Source: an uncultured Clostridium sp. | GTDB taxonomy: Bacteria; Bacillota; Clostridia; Lachnospirales; Lachnospiraceae | Assembly: GCA_905192625.1 (NCBI GenBank) | Contig: CAJJLI010000134.1 | Coordinates: 1-6,358 of the forward strand | Direction of reading: 5' to 3' | DNA: 6,358 nt | Shown: piece after piece, positions 1 to 6,248 of the stretch | Numbering within the stretch: position 1 is the first letter of the stretch | How the letters are laid out: the number at the start of each line of letters is the position of its first letter | Position numbers and translations under genes: made by a program | The notes under the pieces: model-generated | Told to the model about the DNA's origin: nothing | The model's input: only the letters and a program-made list of their open reading frames with translations | The model's database searches: none

Positions 1-54
1 GCAGCATACGCCATGAAAGGAACGAACATGACACTAGAATCCTTGACCAAGATA
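1..54. other. Left window tip of unknown origin beyond the DppD break
   Basis: These bases lie where the C-terminal part of the DppD-like ATPase should be encoded, yet none of the three minus-strand frames gives the expected continuation (a leucine-rich turn followed by Ser-Ile-Pro and a basic, proline-containing tail). One minus frame reads DILVKDSSVMFVPFMAYA and the plus frame from base 1 reads AAYAMKGTNMTLESLTK. Either could be a fragment of another gene, and neither is recognised. The likely junction is near base 54, just after the codons for HPYTRG. A chimeric contig end is my preferred reading; a real insertion or deletion breakpoint is possible. Confidence 0.4.
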
Positions 55-819
55 TCCCCTTGTATAAGGGTGAAGTGGATTGTCAAACAATTCCCCTACA
101 GGTGCTTGCTCCACGATTCTCCCTGCATACATTACCAATACCTCATCCGCCATTTCAGCAATCACCCCTAAATCGTGTGTTATAAATAAGACACCCATAT
201 TGTATTTTTCTTTTAATTCTGTGATTAGCTCTAATACCTGCGCCTGTATTGTAACATCTAGTGCTGTCGTTGGCTCATCCGCAATTAATAGTTCAGGATT
301 GCATAATAGCGACATAGCAATCATTACTCTCTGACGCATGCCTCCACTTAATTGGTGCGGATATTCATCAAGAACTTTTTCTGGTCTTGGAATGCCTACT
401 AGCTTTAACATTTCTACAGAAAGTTCTCTTACCTCTGTTTTCTTTTTTATCCCTTTATGTAGCGCTAGTACTTCTTTTAATTGAAATCCAATGGTGAATA
501 TCGGGTTTAGTGCTGTCATCGGCTCTTGAAATATCATCGATATCCGATTTCCTCGAATCTTTTGCATCTGCCCATCACTATAATCCAATAGATTTTCTTG
601 TTTATATAGTATTTTACCGCTAACATCTGTTTTCTTTTTATCTAAAAGTCCCATAATGGAAAGTGAGGTTACAGATTTCCCACAACCAGATTCACCGACA
701 ATTCCTAAAACTTTGCCTCTTTCTATGGAAAAATCAACGCCATGGATTGCAGTTACCATTTTTCCGGAGGACTTAAATTTTGCAACTAGATTCTCAACTT
801 GAATGATTGGATCTCCCAA
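34..819 (-). CDS. dppD: Peptide ABC transporter ATP-binding protein, DppD/OppD-like, C-terminally truncated
   Basis: This is a nucleotide-binding subunit that would power import of peptides or related ligands from the cytoplasmic face of the membrane. All ATPase motifs are present: Walker A GESGCGKS (about 42-49), Q-loop Gln98, signature LSGGMRQ (157-163), Walker B LLIADEP (177-183), D-loop TALD (185-188) and switch His215. The family hallmark HPYTRG occurs at 250-255. Normal DppD/OppD proteins run to about 320-340 residues; this one stops at 261 with YLGQGF and a TAG, so the C-terminal oligopeptide-transporter extension is missing. The start is TTG, chosen because an AAGGAGGT site sits 6 nt upstream and the next Met is residue 21. 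It is the last gene visible in the operon, 12 nt after dppC. The partner ATPase DppF is not in the window. The ATPase family is certain, the substrate class is inferred, and the truncation may be a sequence artefact. Confidence 0.9.
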   Translation of the reverse strand: MGDPIIQVENLVAKFKSSGKMVTAIHGVDFSIERGKVLGIVGESGCGKSVTSLSIMGLLDKKKTDVSGKILYKQENLLDYSDGQMQKIRGNRISMIFQEPMTALNPIFTIGFQLKEVLALHKGIKKKTEVRELSVEMLKLVGIPRPEKVLDEYPHQLSGGMRQRVMIAMSLLCNPELLIADEPTTALDVTIQAQVLELITELKEKYNMGVLFITHDLGVIAEMADEVLVMYAGRIVEQAPVGELFDNPLHPYTRGYLGQGF

Positions 820-825
820 AATTCT

Positions 826-833
826 ACCTCCTT
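826..833 (-). promoter_or_regulatory. Ribosome binding site that fixes the TTG start of dppD
   Basis: The minus strand reads AAGGAGGT, a full match to the anti-Shine-Dalgarno core, 6 nt before the TTG at 819-817. It overlaps the TAA stop of dppC (834-832), so translation of the two genes is probably coupled. No ATG is close enough to compete. Confidence 0.85.
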
Positions 834-1704
834 AATTTGATTTTGCATCAAATGCATCTCGTAAACCATCACCAAAAAAATTAATGGATAGTATGGTAAT
901 AAATACTGCGAGTCCAGCTGGCACCCACAGCCACCAATAAAGACTTAATGTTCTAAGACTTTGTGCGGCAGCCAACATATTCCCCCAACTAGGTTGTGGC
1001 GGTGTAACACCAAGACCTAAGTAACTCAAACCCGCTTCCGATAAGATACCTTTTGCAATCCCCAAGGTAGAATATACAATAACCAAGGCAAAGGTATTCG
1101 GAAGAATGTGTTTTGCGATAATCTCAAAATGATTCATCCCCAATGCTTTGGCAGCCTCTATATATTCTCTTTGTCTTATAGAAAGTACTTCTGCCCTAAC
1201 AATTCGGCATATACTAGTCCAGTTTAAAAAACCTGAAATCAGCATAATATTCCAAATACCAGAACCCCAAATAGCAGCAACGGTTATAGCGATCACGTAA
1301 AATGGAAAACACATAAAGATATCCGTTATCCTCATGATAACTCCGTCAATGCCCTTTCCAAAATATCCAGCAATTGCGCCTAACAACACACCAAATCCGG
1401 CAGAAATCCCAGTTGAAATCAATCCCACACTCAAGGAAACACGGGAACCATATAAAAATCTTGTAAAAACATCTCTCCCTAATTCATCCGTTCCTAACCA
1501 GTGCTTCGCCGATGGAGGTTGATAGGTATGTAATAAATCTTGTACAGAGGGATCGTACCTACTAATGATAGGGGCAAATATTGCTGCTATTGCAAATAAC
1601 CCCAGAACGATAAGCCCAAACATAGCTAGCTTATCTTTTCGAAGCCGTTTCACACCAACCTTGAATAAGGAGGTACCACTTTCTAAATCTTTTTCACGTG
1701 CCAT
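832..1704 (-). CDS. dppC: Peptide ABC transporter permease, DppC/OppC-like
   Basis: This is the second channel-forming subunit of the importer, an integral membrane protein of the binding-protein-dependent permease family. Numbering is from the GTG at 1728. An N-terminal membrane segment (about 36-55, the OppC_N region) is followed by the diagnostic WLGTDELGRDVFTR block (77-90). Several hydrophobic helices follow, then the cytoplasmic EAA loop that docks on the ATPase (EYIEAAKALG, 188-197), the SYLGLG...PPQPSWGNML region (235-252) and a terminal NFFGDGLRD. The length of 290-298 residues is normal. Start choice: GTG at 1728 overlaps the last base of the dppB stop but has no ribosome site, whereas ATG at 1704 (residue 9) has GGGAGGT 11 nt upstream. 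I prefer ATG, although coupled initiation at GTG cannot be excluded. The family is clear; peptide specificity is inferred. Confidence 0.93.
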   Translation of the reverse strand: MAREKDLESGTSLFKVGVKRLRKDKLAMFGLIVLGLFAIAAIFAPIISRYDPSVQDLLHTYQPPSAKHWLGTDELGRDVFTRFLYGSRVSLSVGLISTGISAGFGVLLGAIAGYFGKGIDGVIMRITDIFMCFPFYVIAITVAAIWGSGIWNIMLISGFLNWTSICRIVRAEVLSIRQREYIEAAKALGMNHFEIIAKHILPNTFALVIVYSTLGIAKGILSEAGLSYLGLGVTPPQPSWGNMLAAAQSLRTLSLYWWLWVPAGLAVFITILSINFFGDGLRDAFDAKSN

Positions 1705-1715
1705 CTCTTGTTTAT

Positions 1716-1722
1716 ACCTCCC
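1716..1722 (-). promoter_or_regulatory. Ribosome binding site favouring the internal ATG start of dppC
   Basis: The minus strand reads GGGAGGT, 11 nt before ATG at 1704-1702. The spacing is a little long. It lies downstream of the GTG at 1728-1726, so it cannot serve that start, and the bases before the GTG carry no purine-rich site. This is the reason for the shorter dppC model. Confidence 0.5.
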
Positions 1723-1727
1723 AATCA

Positions 1728-2690
1728 CTAATTATAACGTATTCTTGGATCCAAAATTCCATATAGGATATCCGCCAATAAATTTGCCAACAACGTGCAT
1801 AAGGCTAAAAATAAAGTTCCAGATACAATCAAAGGATAGTCTCGATTACTAACGGCCTGATATATCAGATTTCCCATACCGGGCCAAACAAAAACTGTCT
1901 CAATTAATACCGTTCCAGACAACAAATTTCCTAATGACATAGCAATTAATGTAATAATTGGTATTAAGGTATTACGAAAAGCATGAAGATGTATGACCAC
2001 TCTCTTTGCCAACCCTTTTGCCCTAGCTGTACGGATATAGTCTTGCCCTAATACCTCTAACATGGCCGAGCGTGTATAACGCACCATAGAAGCAGTCTGC
2101 GTCAAGGTCAGTACTATAAACGGCAATAACATATGTCGAAAGATATCCATAGCCCTCTTCCAGCCCGTATAATTTACACCAGTAGTTTCAATACCCGAAA
2201 CTGGTAGAAGATTAAGATCAATGGACAATATTTTTATCAATCCTAAGGCTAAAAAGAAGGTTGGTAATGATATCCCTATTAATGAAATTATAGATATTAT
2301 ATAATCCGTTATCGTCTTTTTCTTTACCGCCGCGACTATACCAAGAGAAATGGATAAAAGTGTGCTAGCTGTCAATGAGGTCACAGACAATAACGCTGTA
2401 TTCCCAATACGTCTGCCAATAACTTTAGTGACTGGTTCGGCATAACGAATGGAGTATCCCAAATTACCTTGAAAAACATTCCCCACCCATTTAAAGTATT
2501 TGACAGGCAAAGAATCATAGTACCCTATTTTTTGAAGCTGAATTTCCTTTTCTTCGATTGGCAAGCCCGATTCAACCATATAAGCGTATGGATCTCCCGG
2601 AGCAGTATGAATTAAAGCAAATATAATCATTGAAACTCCTATAAATACAGGAATTAATATAAGAAGTCTTTTAATAATATATTGTCTCAT
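1728..2690 (-). CDS. dppB: Peptide ABC transporter permease, DppB/OppB-like
   Basis: This is the first channel-forming subunit. The N-terminus MRQYIIKRLLILIPVF is typical of the family, with a first membrane helix at about 8-28 followed by the extracytoplasmic HTAPGDPY segment (28-35). Further hydrophobic stretches fall at roughly 97-121, 131-153, 185-203, 241-262 and 287-311. The cytoplasmic EAA loop is visible as YIRTARAKGL (218-227), and the conserved ETVFVWPGMGNL block lies at 264-275. The protein ends DPRIRYN, and 320 residues is normal. The ATG start follows the lipoprotein gene by 26 nt, with a modest CAGGA site (2704-2700) 9 nt upstream. Its TAG stop overlaps the candidate GTG of dppC by one base, showing a tightly packed operon. 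The substrate class (peptide, nickel or other) cannot be set from the permease alone. Confidence 0.94.
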   Translation of the reverse strand: MRQYIIKRLLILIPVFIGVSMIIFALIHTAPGDPYAYMVESGLPIEEKEIQLQKIGYYDSLPVKYFKWVGNVFQGNLGYSIRYAEPVTKVIGRRIGNTALLSVTSLTASTLLSISLGIVAAVKKKTITDYIISIISLIGISLPTFFLALGLIKILSIDLNLLPVSGIETTGVNYTGWKRAMDIFRHMLLPFIVLTLTQTASMVRYTRSAMLEVLGQDYIRTARAKGLAKRVVIHLHAFRNTLIPIITLIAMSLGNLLSGTVLIETVFVWPGMGNLIYQAVSNRDYPLIVSGTLFLALCTLLANLLADILYGILDPRIRYN

Positions 2691-2716
2691 GCGGATGAAT
2701 CCTGCCTTTCTACCTC

Positions 2717-4423
2717 TTATTCAACGATATCCCAGTTTTCAACACCGTCATAGAAAGAGTACGTTGTTACATTAACATTTTTGATTTTCGGATTTAAGAT
2801 CGTGAAACGTTCCCAATTATATAAATATATTACAGGTAACTCGTCATTTAATATCGTAGCAATTTCCTTATAAATTGGTGATCTAGTTTCATTATCTAAA
2901 GAACTAAGCCCTTGCACAAGAAGCTCATCAATCTTAGAATTTGAATACTGAGAGTGATTATTGCTTCCACCAGTTCCTACATTTTGAGTTACATCCGCAT
3001 CTGCGCCGAATCCATTTCCAAGCAACGCCAATTGGTAATTGTCTGCCTTTTTATCTTGTAGAATAGAAGTAAGTGTTGCGAACTCAACCAATTCTAATTT
3101 CAAATCGATTCCAATTTCTTTGAAATTCTGCTGAATTACAGTAGCCGCACCTTCTCTCGCTTTGTTTCCAGAAGGATAAAGTAACGTTAACTTCACAGGT
3201 TTTCCATCTTGATACATCGTTCCGCCTTTATACTCAAGACCAACTTTACCTGTCAAAATCTCAATCGCTTTTTCTGGGCTATAAGCATAATCGTTAATTG
3301 CTTCCTCACCAGGATAAGCAAAGAATTCTTTTGTATAAATTGTATTTGCAACATTACCATAACCATATAGCAAAGATGATACGATACCTTCTCTATTGAT
3401 TGCATAAGCCATAGCCTGTCTAAAATCCTTATTTGATAACAATGGATTATTTAAATTAATTACCATATGTTGATATGCATTCAGTAAATTACTCTTAACT
3501 TCAAAGCCTGCATCTTCATAAATCTTAATATCATCCGGATTTAAGGACTCTACGCGAATCATATCCAATTCATTATTCAGTAATTGAGCTTGTGCAGTAT
3601 CCGGATTTACAACTTGAACAATGATTTTATCAATTTTAGGATTCCCTTCAAAGTACTCCTGGTTTTTAACTAAACTTGTATACTGATCTGGTACATAATC
3701 CTGTAAAATAAATGGTCCTGTACCTACCGGATTTTGCAATAACTCAGTACTTTGTTCAACCTCTTCTAAAGGAACGCCTTCCCAAATATGTTTTGCAATA
3801 ATACTAACGCCACGCCCGATTTTTTCAAAAAATGAGGCATACACTTCTTTTGTGGTAATAGCTATCGTATTTTCATCAATAATAGTAATTCCAGATAAGT
3901 GTTCTGCTGTTCCATCTCGAAATCCATCGTAACCGTCGATTTGTTGAATATATGTAGAATTTAAACCTGTATAATTTTTATTGCTCATGAATTCTAAGGT
4001 AAATTGAACATCTTCTGCTGTAAATGCTTCTCCATCGCTCCATTTTATATTCTCAAACAAATGGAATGTAACTGTTTTTGAATCTTCTGATACTTCCCAG
4101 CTTTTTGCTAGGTTGGGCTGTAAATTGGCACTTGCATCCACAGATACTAAGCTTTGAAATATCAAGCTATTGATATACGCTGTGTAATCGTCGCTTGCAT
4201 ATAAGGGATTAAAAATACCAGTTGGTGAACTAATCGTTCCTAAACGTAATATTTTTTCATTCCCTTCCCCCGATGATTTACCAGACTCGTCTAAGCCACC
4301 ATTCTCTTTTACAGAGCCCCCTCCTGGATTGCTTGCGTTGTTCGTTTCTTCCTTACCACAAGCAGTAAATGCTGATACTGTCAATACTACTGCTAAAGCT
4401 AAAGAAAACCATCTCTTTTTCAT
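2717..4423 (-). CDS. Peptide-type ABC transporter substrate-binding lipoprotein (SBP_bac_5 family)
   Basis: This is the extracytoplasmic ligand-binding component of the importer encoded just downstream. A lipoprotein signal peptide is visible: MKKRW, a hydrophobic core, then AFTAC with the lipid-acceptor Cys at 22. Residues 23-56 form a flexible Asn/Gly/Ser/Glu-rich linker, typical of Gram-positive lipoproteins. The mature domain runs from about 57 to the end. It carries the family blocks LQPNLAKSWEVSEDSKTVTF (101-120), WSDGEAFTAEDVQFTLEF (128-145), NPVGTGPFIL (231-240) and FRQAMAYAINREGI (334-347). The length of 568 residues fits the oligopeptide/dipeptide/nickel-binding group. ATG at 4423 is preceded by GGAGAG (4434-4429). 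It is the first gene of the operon, directly under the promoter at 4532-4504. Family members also bind nickel chelates, sugars or opines, so the ligand is open. Confidence 0.95.
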   Translation of the reverse strand: MKKRWFSLALAVVLTVSAFTACGKEETNNASNPGGGSVKENGGLDESGKSSGEGNEKILRLGTISSPTGIFNPLYASDDYTAYINSLIFQSLVSVDASANLQPNLAKSWEVSEDSKTVTFHLFENIKWSDGEAFTAEDVQFTLEFMSNKNYTGLNSTYIQQIDGYDGFRDGTAEHLSGITIIDENTIAITTKEVYASFFEKIGRGVSIIAKHIWEGVPLEEVEQSTELLQNPVGTGPFILQDYVPDQYTSLVKNQEYFEGNPKIDKIIVQVVNPDTAQAQLLNNELDMIRVESLNPDDIKIYEDAGFEVKSNLLNAYQHMVINLNNPLLSNKDFRQAMAYAINREGIVSSLLYGYGNVANTIYTKEFFAYPGEEAINDYAYSPEKAIEILTGKVGLEYKGGTMYQDGKPVKLTLLYPSGNKAREGAATVIQQNFKEIGIDLKLELVEFATLTSILQDKKADNYQLALLGNGFGADADVTQNVGTGGSNNHSQYSNSKIDELLVQGLSSLDNETRSPIYKEIATILNDELPVIYLYNWERFTILNPKIKNVNVTTYSFYDGVENWDIVE

Positions 4424-4469
4424 AAACTCTCTCCATTCTATTGTTCCTGATTCGTCTTTTTATTATTCT

Positions 4470-4493
4470 CCTAATACATATATGTTTACTAGG
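4470..4493. promoter_or_regulatory. Dyad in the leader of the importer operon, possible operator or leader hairpin
   Basis: On the plus strand CCTAAT (4470-4475) and TTACTAGG (4486-4493) flank a perfect 10-base palindrome ACATATATGT (4476-4485). The outer arms pair over six positions (one as G-T) with two unpaired bases on one side. The dyad starts about 4 nt downstream of the predicted transcription start, where a repressor would block elongation or open-complex formation. It could equally fold as an AU-rich hairpin in the mRNA leader. I do not recognise the regulator; regulation is inferred only from position and symmetry. Confidence 0.4.
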
Positions 4494-4503
4494 AATTTAA
4501 ATA

Positions 4504-4532
4504 AATATACATTAGAAACCTTTTTATGTCAA
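4504..4532 (-). promoter_or_regulatory. Sigma-A-type promoter of the ABC importer operon
   Basis: The minus strand carries TTGACA (4532-4527), a 17-nt spacer and TATATT (4509-4504). The -35 element is perfect, the spacing is ideal and the -10 has one substitution (TATATT for TATAAT). Transcription would start near 4497, giving a leader of about 73 nt before the lipoprotein ATG. No other signal in the gap matches as well. Confidence 0.85.
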
Positions 4533-4644
4533 GAAATATTTTTCAAATCTTGTAATATAGCGGAAAAAAGAGAGTGCATTAAGAAATATGAATTAAGATA
4601 TGAATCTTTGAAACCTCAATAATAGCTAAATCTTTGCATATTAT

Positions 4645-4672
4645 ATTATAATCACGCTTTATTCTCTGATAA
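4645..4672 (-). promoter_or_regulatory. Weak candidate upstream promoter in the AT-rich gap
   Basis: On the minus strand TTATCA (4672-4667; 4 of 6 matches to TTGACA) is followed after 16 nt by a perfect TATAAT (4650-4645). A second overlapping TATAAT lies at 4645-4640. Such matches are expected by chance in AT-rich DNA, so this is only a secondary candidate for the importer operon. Otherwise I see nothing recognisable between 4533 and 4712. Confidence 0.25.
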
Positions 4673-4712
4673 GTCTTTCTTTTAGAAATATTTCTGGATA
4701 AAGTATCAAAAT

Positions 4713-4980
4713 ATAGAATACAAATTCATCGCTTGCGGATAAGTTTTTAAATATAGAATGCGAGTTCATAGCCTGCGGATAGGTTTTAAATATAGAATGG
4801 AGTTTATTGTTCGCGACGAAGCTCAAAATAAAGATTTGATTTCATCGTTCGCGGACATGTTTAAAATATAGAATACAAATTTATCATGCGGCAAAGCTCA
4901 ACATAAAGAATACAAGTCCATAACTTGCAGATAAGACAACATAAAGAATACGAGTTCATAGCTTGTGAAGAAATAAAAAT
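4713..4980. repeat. Seven degenerate tandem copies of a ~38-base unit
   Basis: Units begin at 4713, 4753, 4792, 4830, 4868, 4905 and 4943, giving periods of 40, 39, 38, 38, 37, 38 and 38 bases. On the plus strand each unit opens with ATAGAAT or AAAGAAT (AAAGATT in unit 4), then a [AG]AGTTCAT-like block, then a TTGCGGATAAG-like block, and closes with an A-rich stretch ending in AAAT or ACAT. A decayed partial copy may precede the first unit (4695-4712, GGATAAAG...CAAAAT). The period is not a multiple of three, so the array does not encode a repeated peptide. It lies between the terminator of the DHHW gene and the promoter of the importer operon. Its function is unknown. Confidence 0.85.
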
Positions 4981-5013
4981 AGACAAAAGGCCTGACGTTC
5001 GACACGTCAGGCC
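4971..5013 (-). terminator. Intrinsic terminator of the DHHW-family gene
   Basis: GGCCTGACGT (4989-4998) and ACGTCAGGCC (5004-5013) form a perfect 10-bp stem around a 5-nt loop. On the minus strand the stem is followed by a T-rich tail (TTTTGTCTATTTTTATTT, 4988-4971). The stem begins 17 nt after the TAA of the DHHW gene. The plus-strand side has no comparable T-run, so termination is expected mainly for minus-strand transcripts. It separates the DHHW gene from the importer operon. Confidence 0.92.
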
Positions 5014-5030
5014 CTTATAATACTCTAATT

Positions 5031-6215
5031 TTATCTAGATAAATTGTAGATATTCTTATCTTCAATAAATGAATTTGCATTATATAAAATAAGTACATCT
5101 GTTATACCATATTCTTCAATCACTGTAGAGACTGGTAAATTAAAATATCTAAAATCAATCATATATGTTGTTTCATAATGATTTGCTACAAACGGTGTGA
5201 AACTGTGTGCATAAGAATCTTTTATGACTAACAACTTTTTACCATTCTTTAACTCAGAGTTTATTTCAACAAATGCATTATTTCCATTTAGATACATTGA
5301 GTATTTATCTTTTACATCAAGAAAACTCATCTCATATAGAGAGTCTTTGATAATTCCGTCCATATTATATTGAACCGTAAATTTCTTTAGAGAATCGAAA
5401 ATGTACATATCATCTGGTGTTACGTTAACATGAACCTTGGAATAATTTGTTCCATAAAACGAATCACTCACTTTACGAATTTCAAACTCTTCCTTACTAA
5501 GTGGTTTTTCTCCGACTCTATTCGCCCAGGCTTCATAAGCATAATATGCCCCCAATGTAGTCCAGTGATGGTCCGTACGATAAAATATATACTCTGCGGA
5601 ATGGCTTTTAAGTGCATCTCTAATATCTATTGTATTTTCAGGAATCCTCTTAGCAATTTCATCCAAAACTGCATCTTGGTCATAACCAGTAGCAAACGGT
5701 GGAAGTTTTTCTTCTAATATACCAAATGCAGTTGGTGCAATCATAGTGAACACGTGGTCTTTTCCTAATAACTTTGAATACTTCTTAACAAACTCTTCCA
5801 CTCTTGTAATATTCTTTTCCACTTGTTCGTAATCAACATCCGTAGCATCAACTTTTTGTATTAAATAATCATCTTTCCCAAAATAAATATTATTGATATC
5901 TTTCTTTTGTAATAATAATTCCGTTCTTGTTTTCAGTCCAATCCATTGGTCACGTAAAACAAATTGATCCGTTATATATTTCTCATAATCGGAGGTGTAT
6001 TTTCCTTGAATCAAAGCATCAAATGTAAATTTGGGCTTGGTTGCAAGTGCTCGATTCTCATTTTCTGAAAACGCTCTTGTAGGATTTAACACACTAGCAA
6101 TGGTGATACCAAAAATCAGTGTATTAAAGGTTATTATTTGAGTTAAATTTCTTTTTTTATTTTTTTTATCTCTTTGATCCTTTTGGGTCCCATCTGGATA
6201 CAAAGTTTCATACAT
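5031..6215 (-). CDS. DHHW-family membrane-anchored protein, AlgX/AlgJ-like putative O-acetylation accessory
   Basis: This protein probably sits on the outer face of the membrane and takes part in acyl (acetyl) transfer to a cell-surface or secreted polymer; that role is inferred from the family. Numbering is from the TTG at 6236. A basic cytoplasmic N-terminus (1-30, many Lys/Arg) is followed by one membrane anchor (about 31-50) and the segment SENENRALATKP (57-68). The signature TDHHW lies at 221-225 and KDSYAHS at 339-345. By analogy with AlgJ/AlgX the Asp-x-His pair (Asp222, His224) and Ser341 would be the catalytic triad. Start choice: ATG at 6215 has AAGGA 7 nt upstream, while TTG at 6236 (seven residues longer, 401 aa) has AGAGGTG 5 nt upstream. 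Both are plausible. These proteins are often encoded beside an MBOAT acyltransferase, and none is visible here. The gene is its own unit, ended by the terminator at 5013-4971. Confidence 0.88.
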   Translation of the reverse strand: MYETLYPDGTQKDQRDKKNKKRNLTQIITFNTLIFGITIASVLNPTRAFSENENRALATKPKFTFDALIQGKYTSDYEKYITDQFVLRDQWIGLKTRTELLLQKKDINNIYFGKDDYLIQKVDATDVDYEQVEKNITRVEEFVKKYSKLLGKDHVFTMIAPTAFGILEEKLPPFATGYDQDAVLDEIAKRIPENTIDIRDALKSHSAEYIFYRTDHHWTTLGAYYAYEAWANRVGEKPLSKEEFEIRKVSDSFYGTNYSKVHVNVTPDDMYIFDSLKKFTVQYNMDGIIKDSLYEMSFLDVKDKYSMYLNGNNAFVEINSELKNGKKLLVIKDSYAHSFTPFVANHYETTYMIDFRYFNLPVSTVIEEYGITDVLILYNANSFIEDKNIYNLSR

Positions 6216-6222
6216 ACTTATT

Positions 6223-6248
6223 TCCTTTTTTCCCAATAAAGCACCTCT
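6223..6248 (-). promoter_or_regulatory. Two competing ribosome binding sites for the DHHW gene
   Basis: On the minus strand AGAGGTG (6248-6242) lies 5 nt before a TTG at 6236, and AAGGA (6227-6223) lies 7 nt before an in-frame ATG at 6215. The ATG has the better codon and spacing, the TTG the slightly longer site. The two products differ by seven residues, MGKKEIS. Confidence 0.5.

Noticed and set aside
1..60. Simple frameshift in dppD
   Set aside because: The other two minus-strand frames across bases 1-54 do not resemble the expected DppD C-terminal region, so shifting frame does not restore the family.
80..334. Plus-strand open frame opposite the ATPase gene
   Set aside because: It is a shadow of the ATP-binding protein on the other strand. 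The Ser/Ile/Thr-rich composition comes from antisense codons. The same applies to plus frames at 1334-1522, 1565-1852 and 5430-5717.
4424..4497. Riboswitch or T-box in the importer leader
   Set aside because: The leader is only about 73 nt, with one short AT-rich dyad. It has no terminator/antiterminator pair and no recognised aptamer core.
4329..4622. Open frame of 97 codons on the plus strand
   Set aside because: It overlaps the antisense of the lipoprotein signal and linker region and runs through the importer promoter. It has no ribosome site or family resemblance.
4713..4980. CRISPR array
   Set aside because: The whole ~38-base unit is repeated with drift. There are no identical repeats alternating with unique spacers and no cas genes nearby.
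4989..5013. Bidirectional terminator
   Set aside because: The plus-strand side is followed by CTTATAATACTC rather than a T-run, and no plus-strand gene reads towards it.
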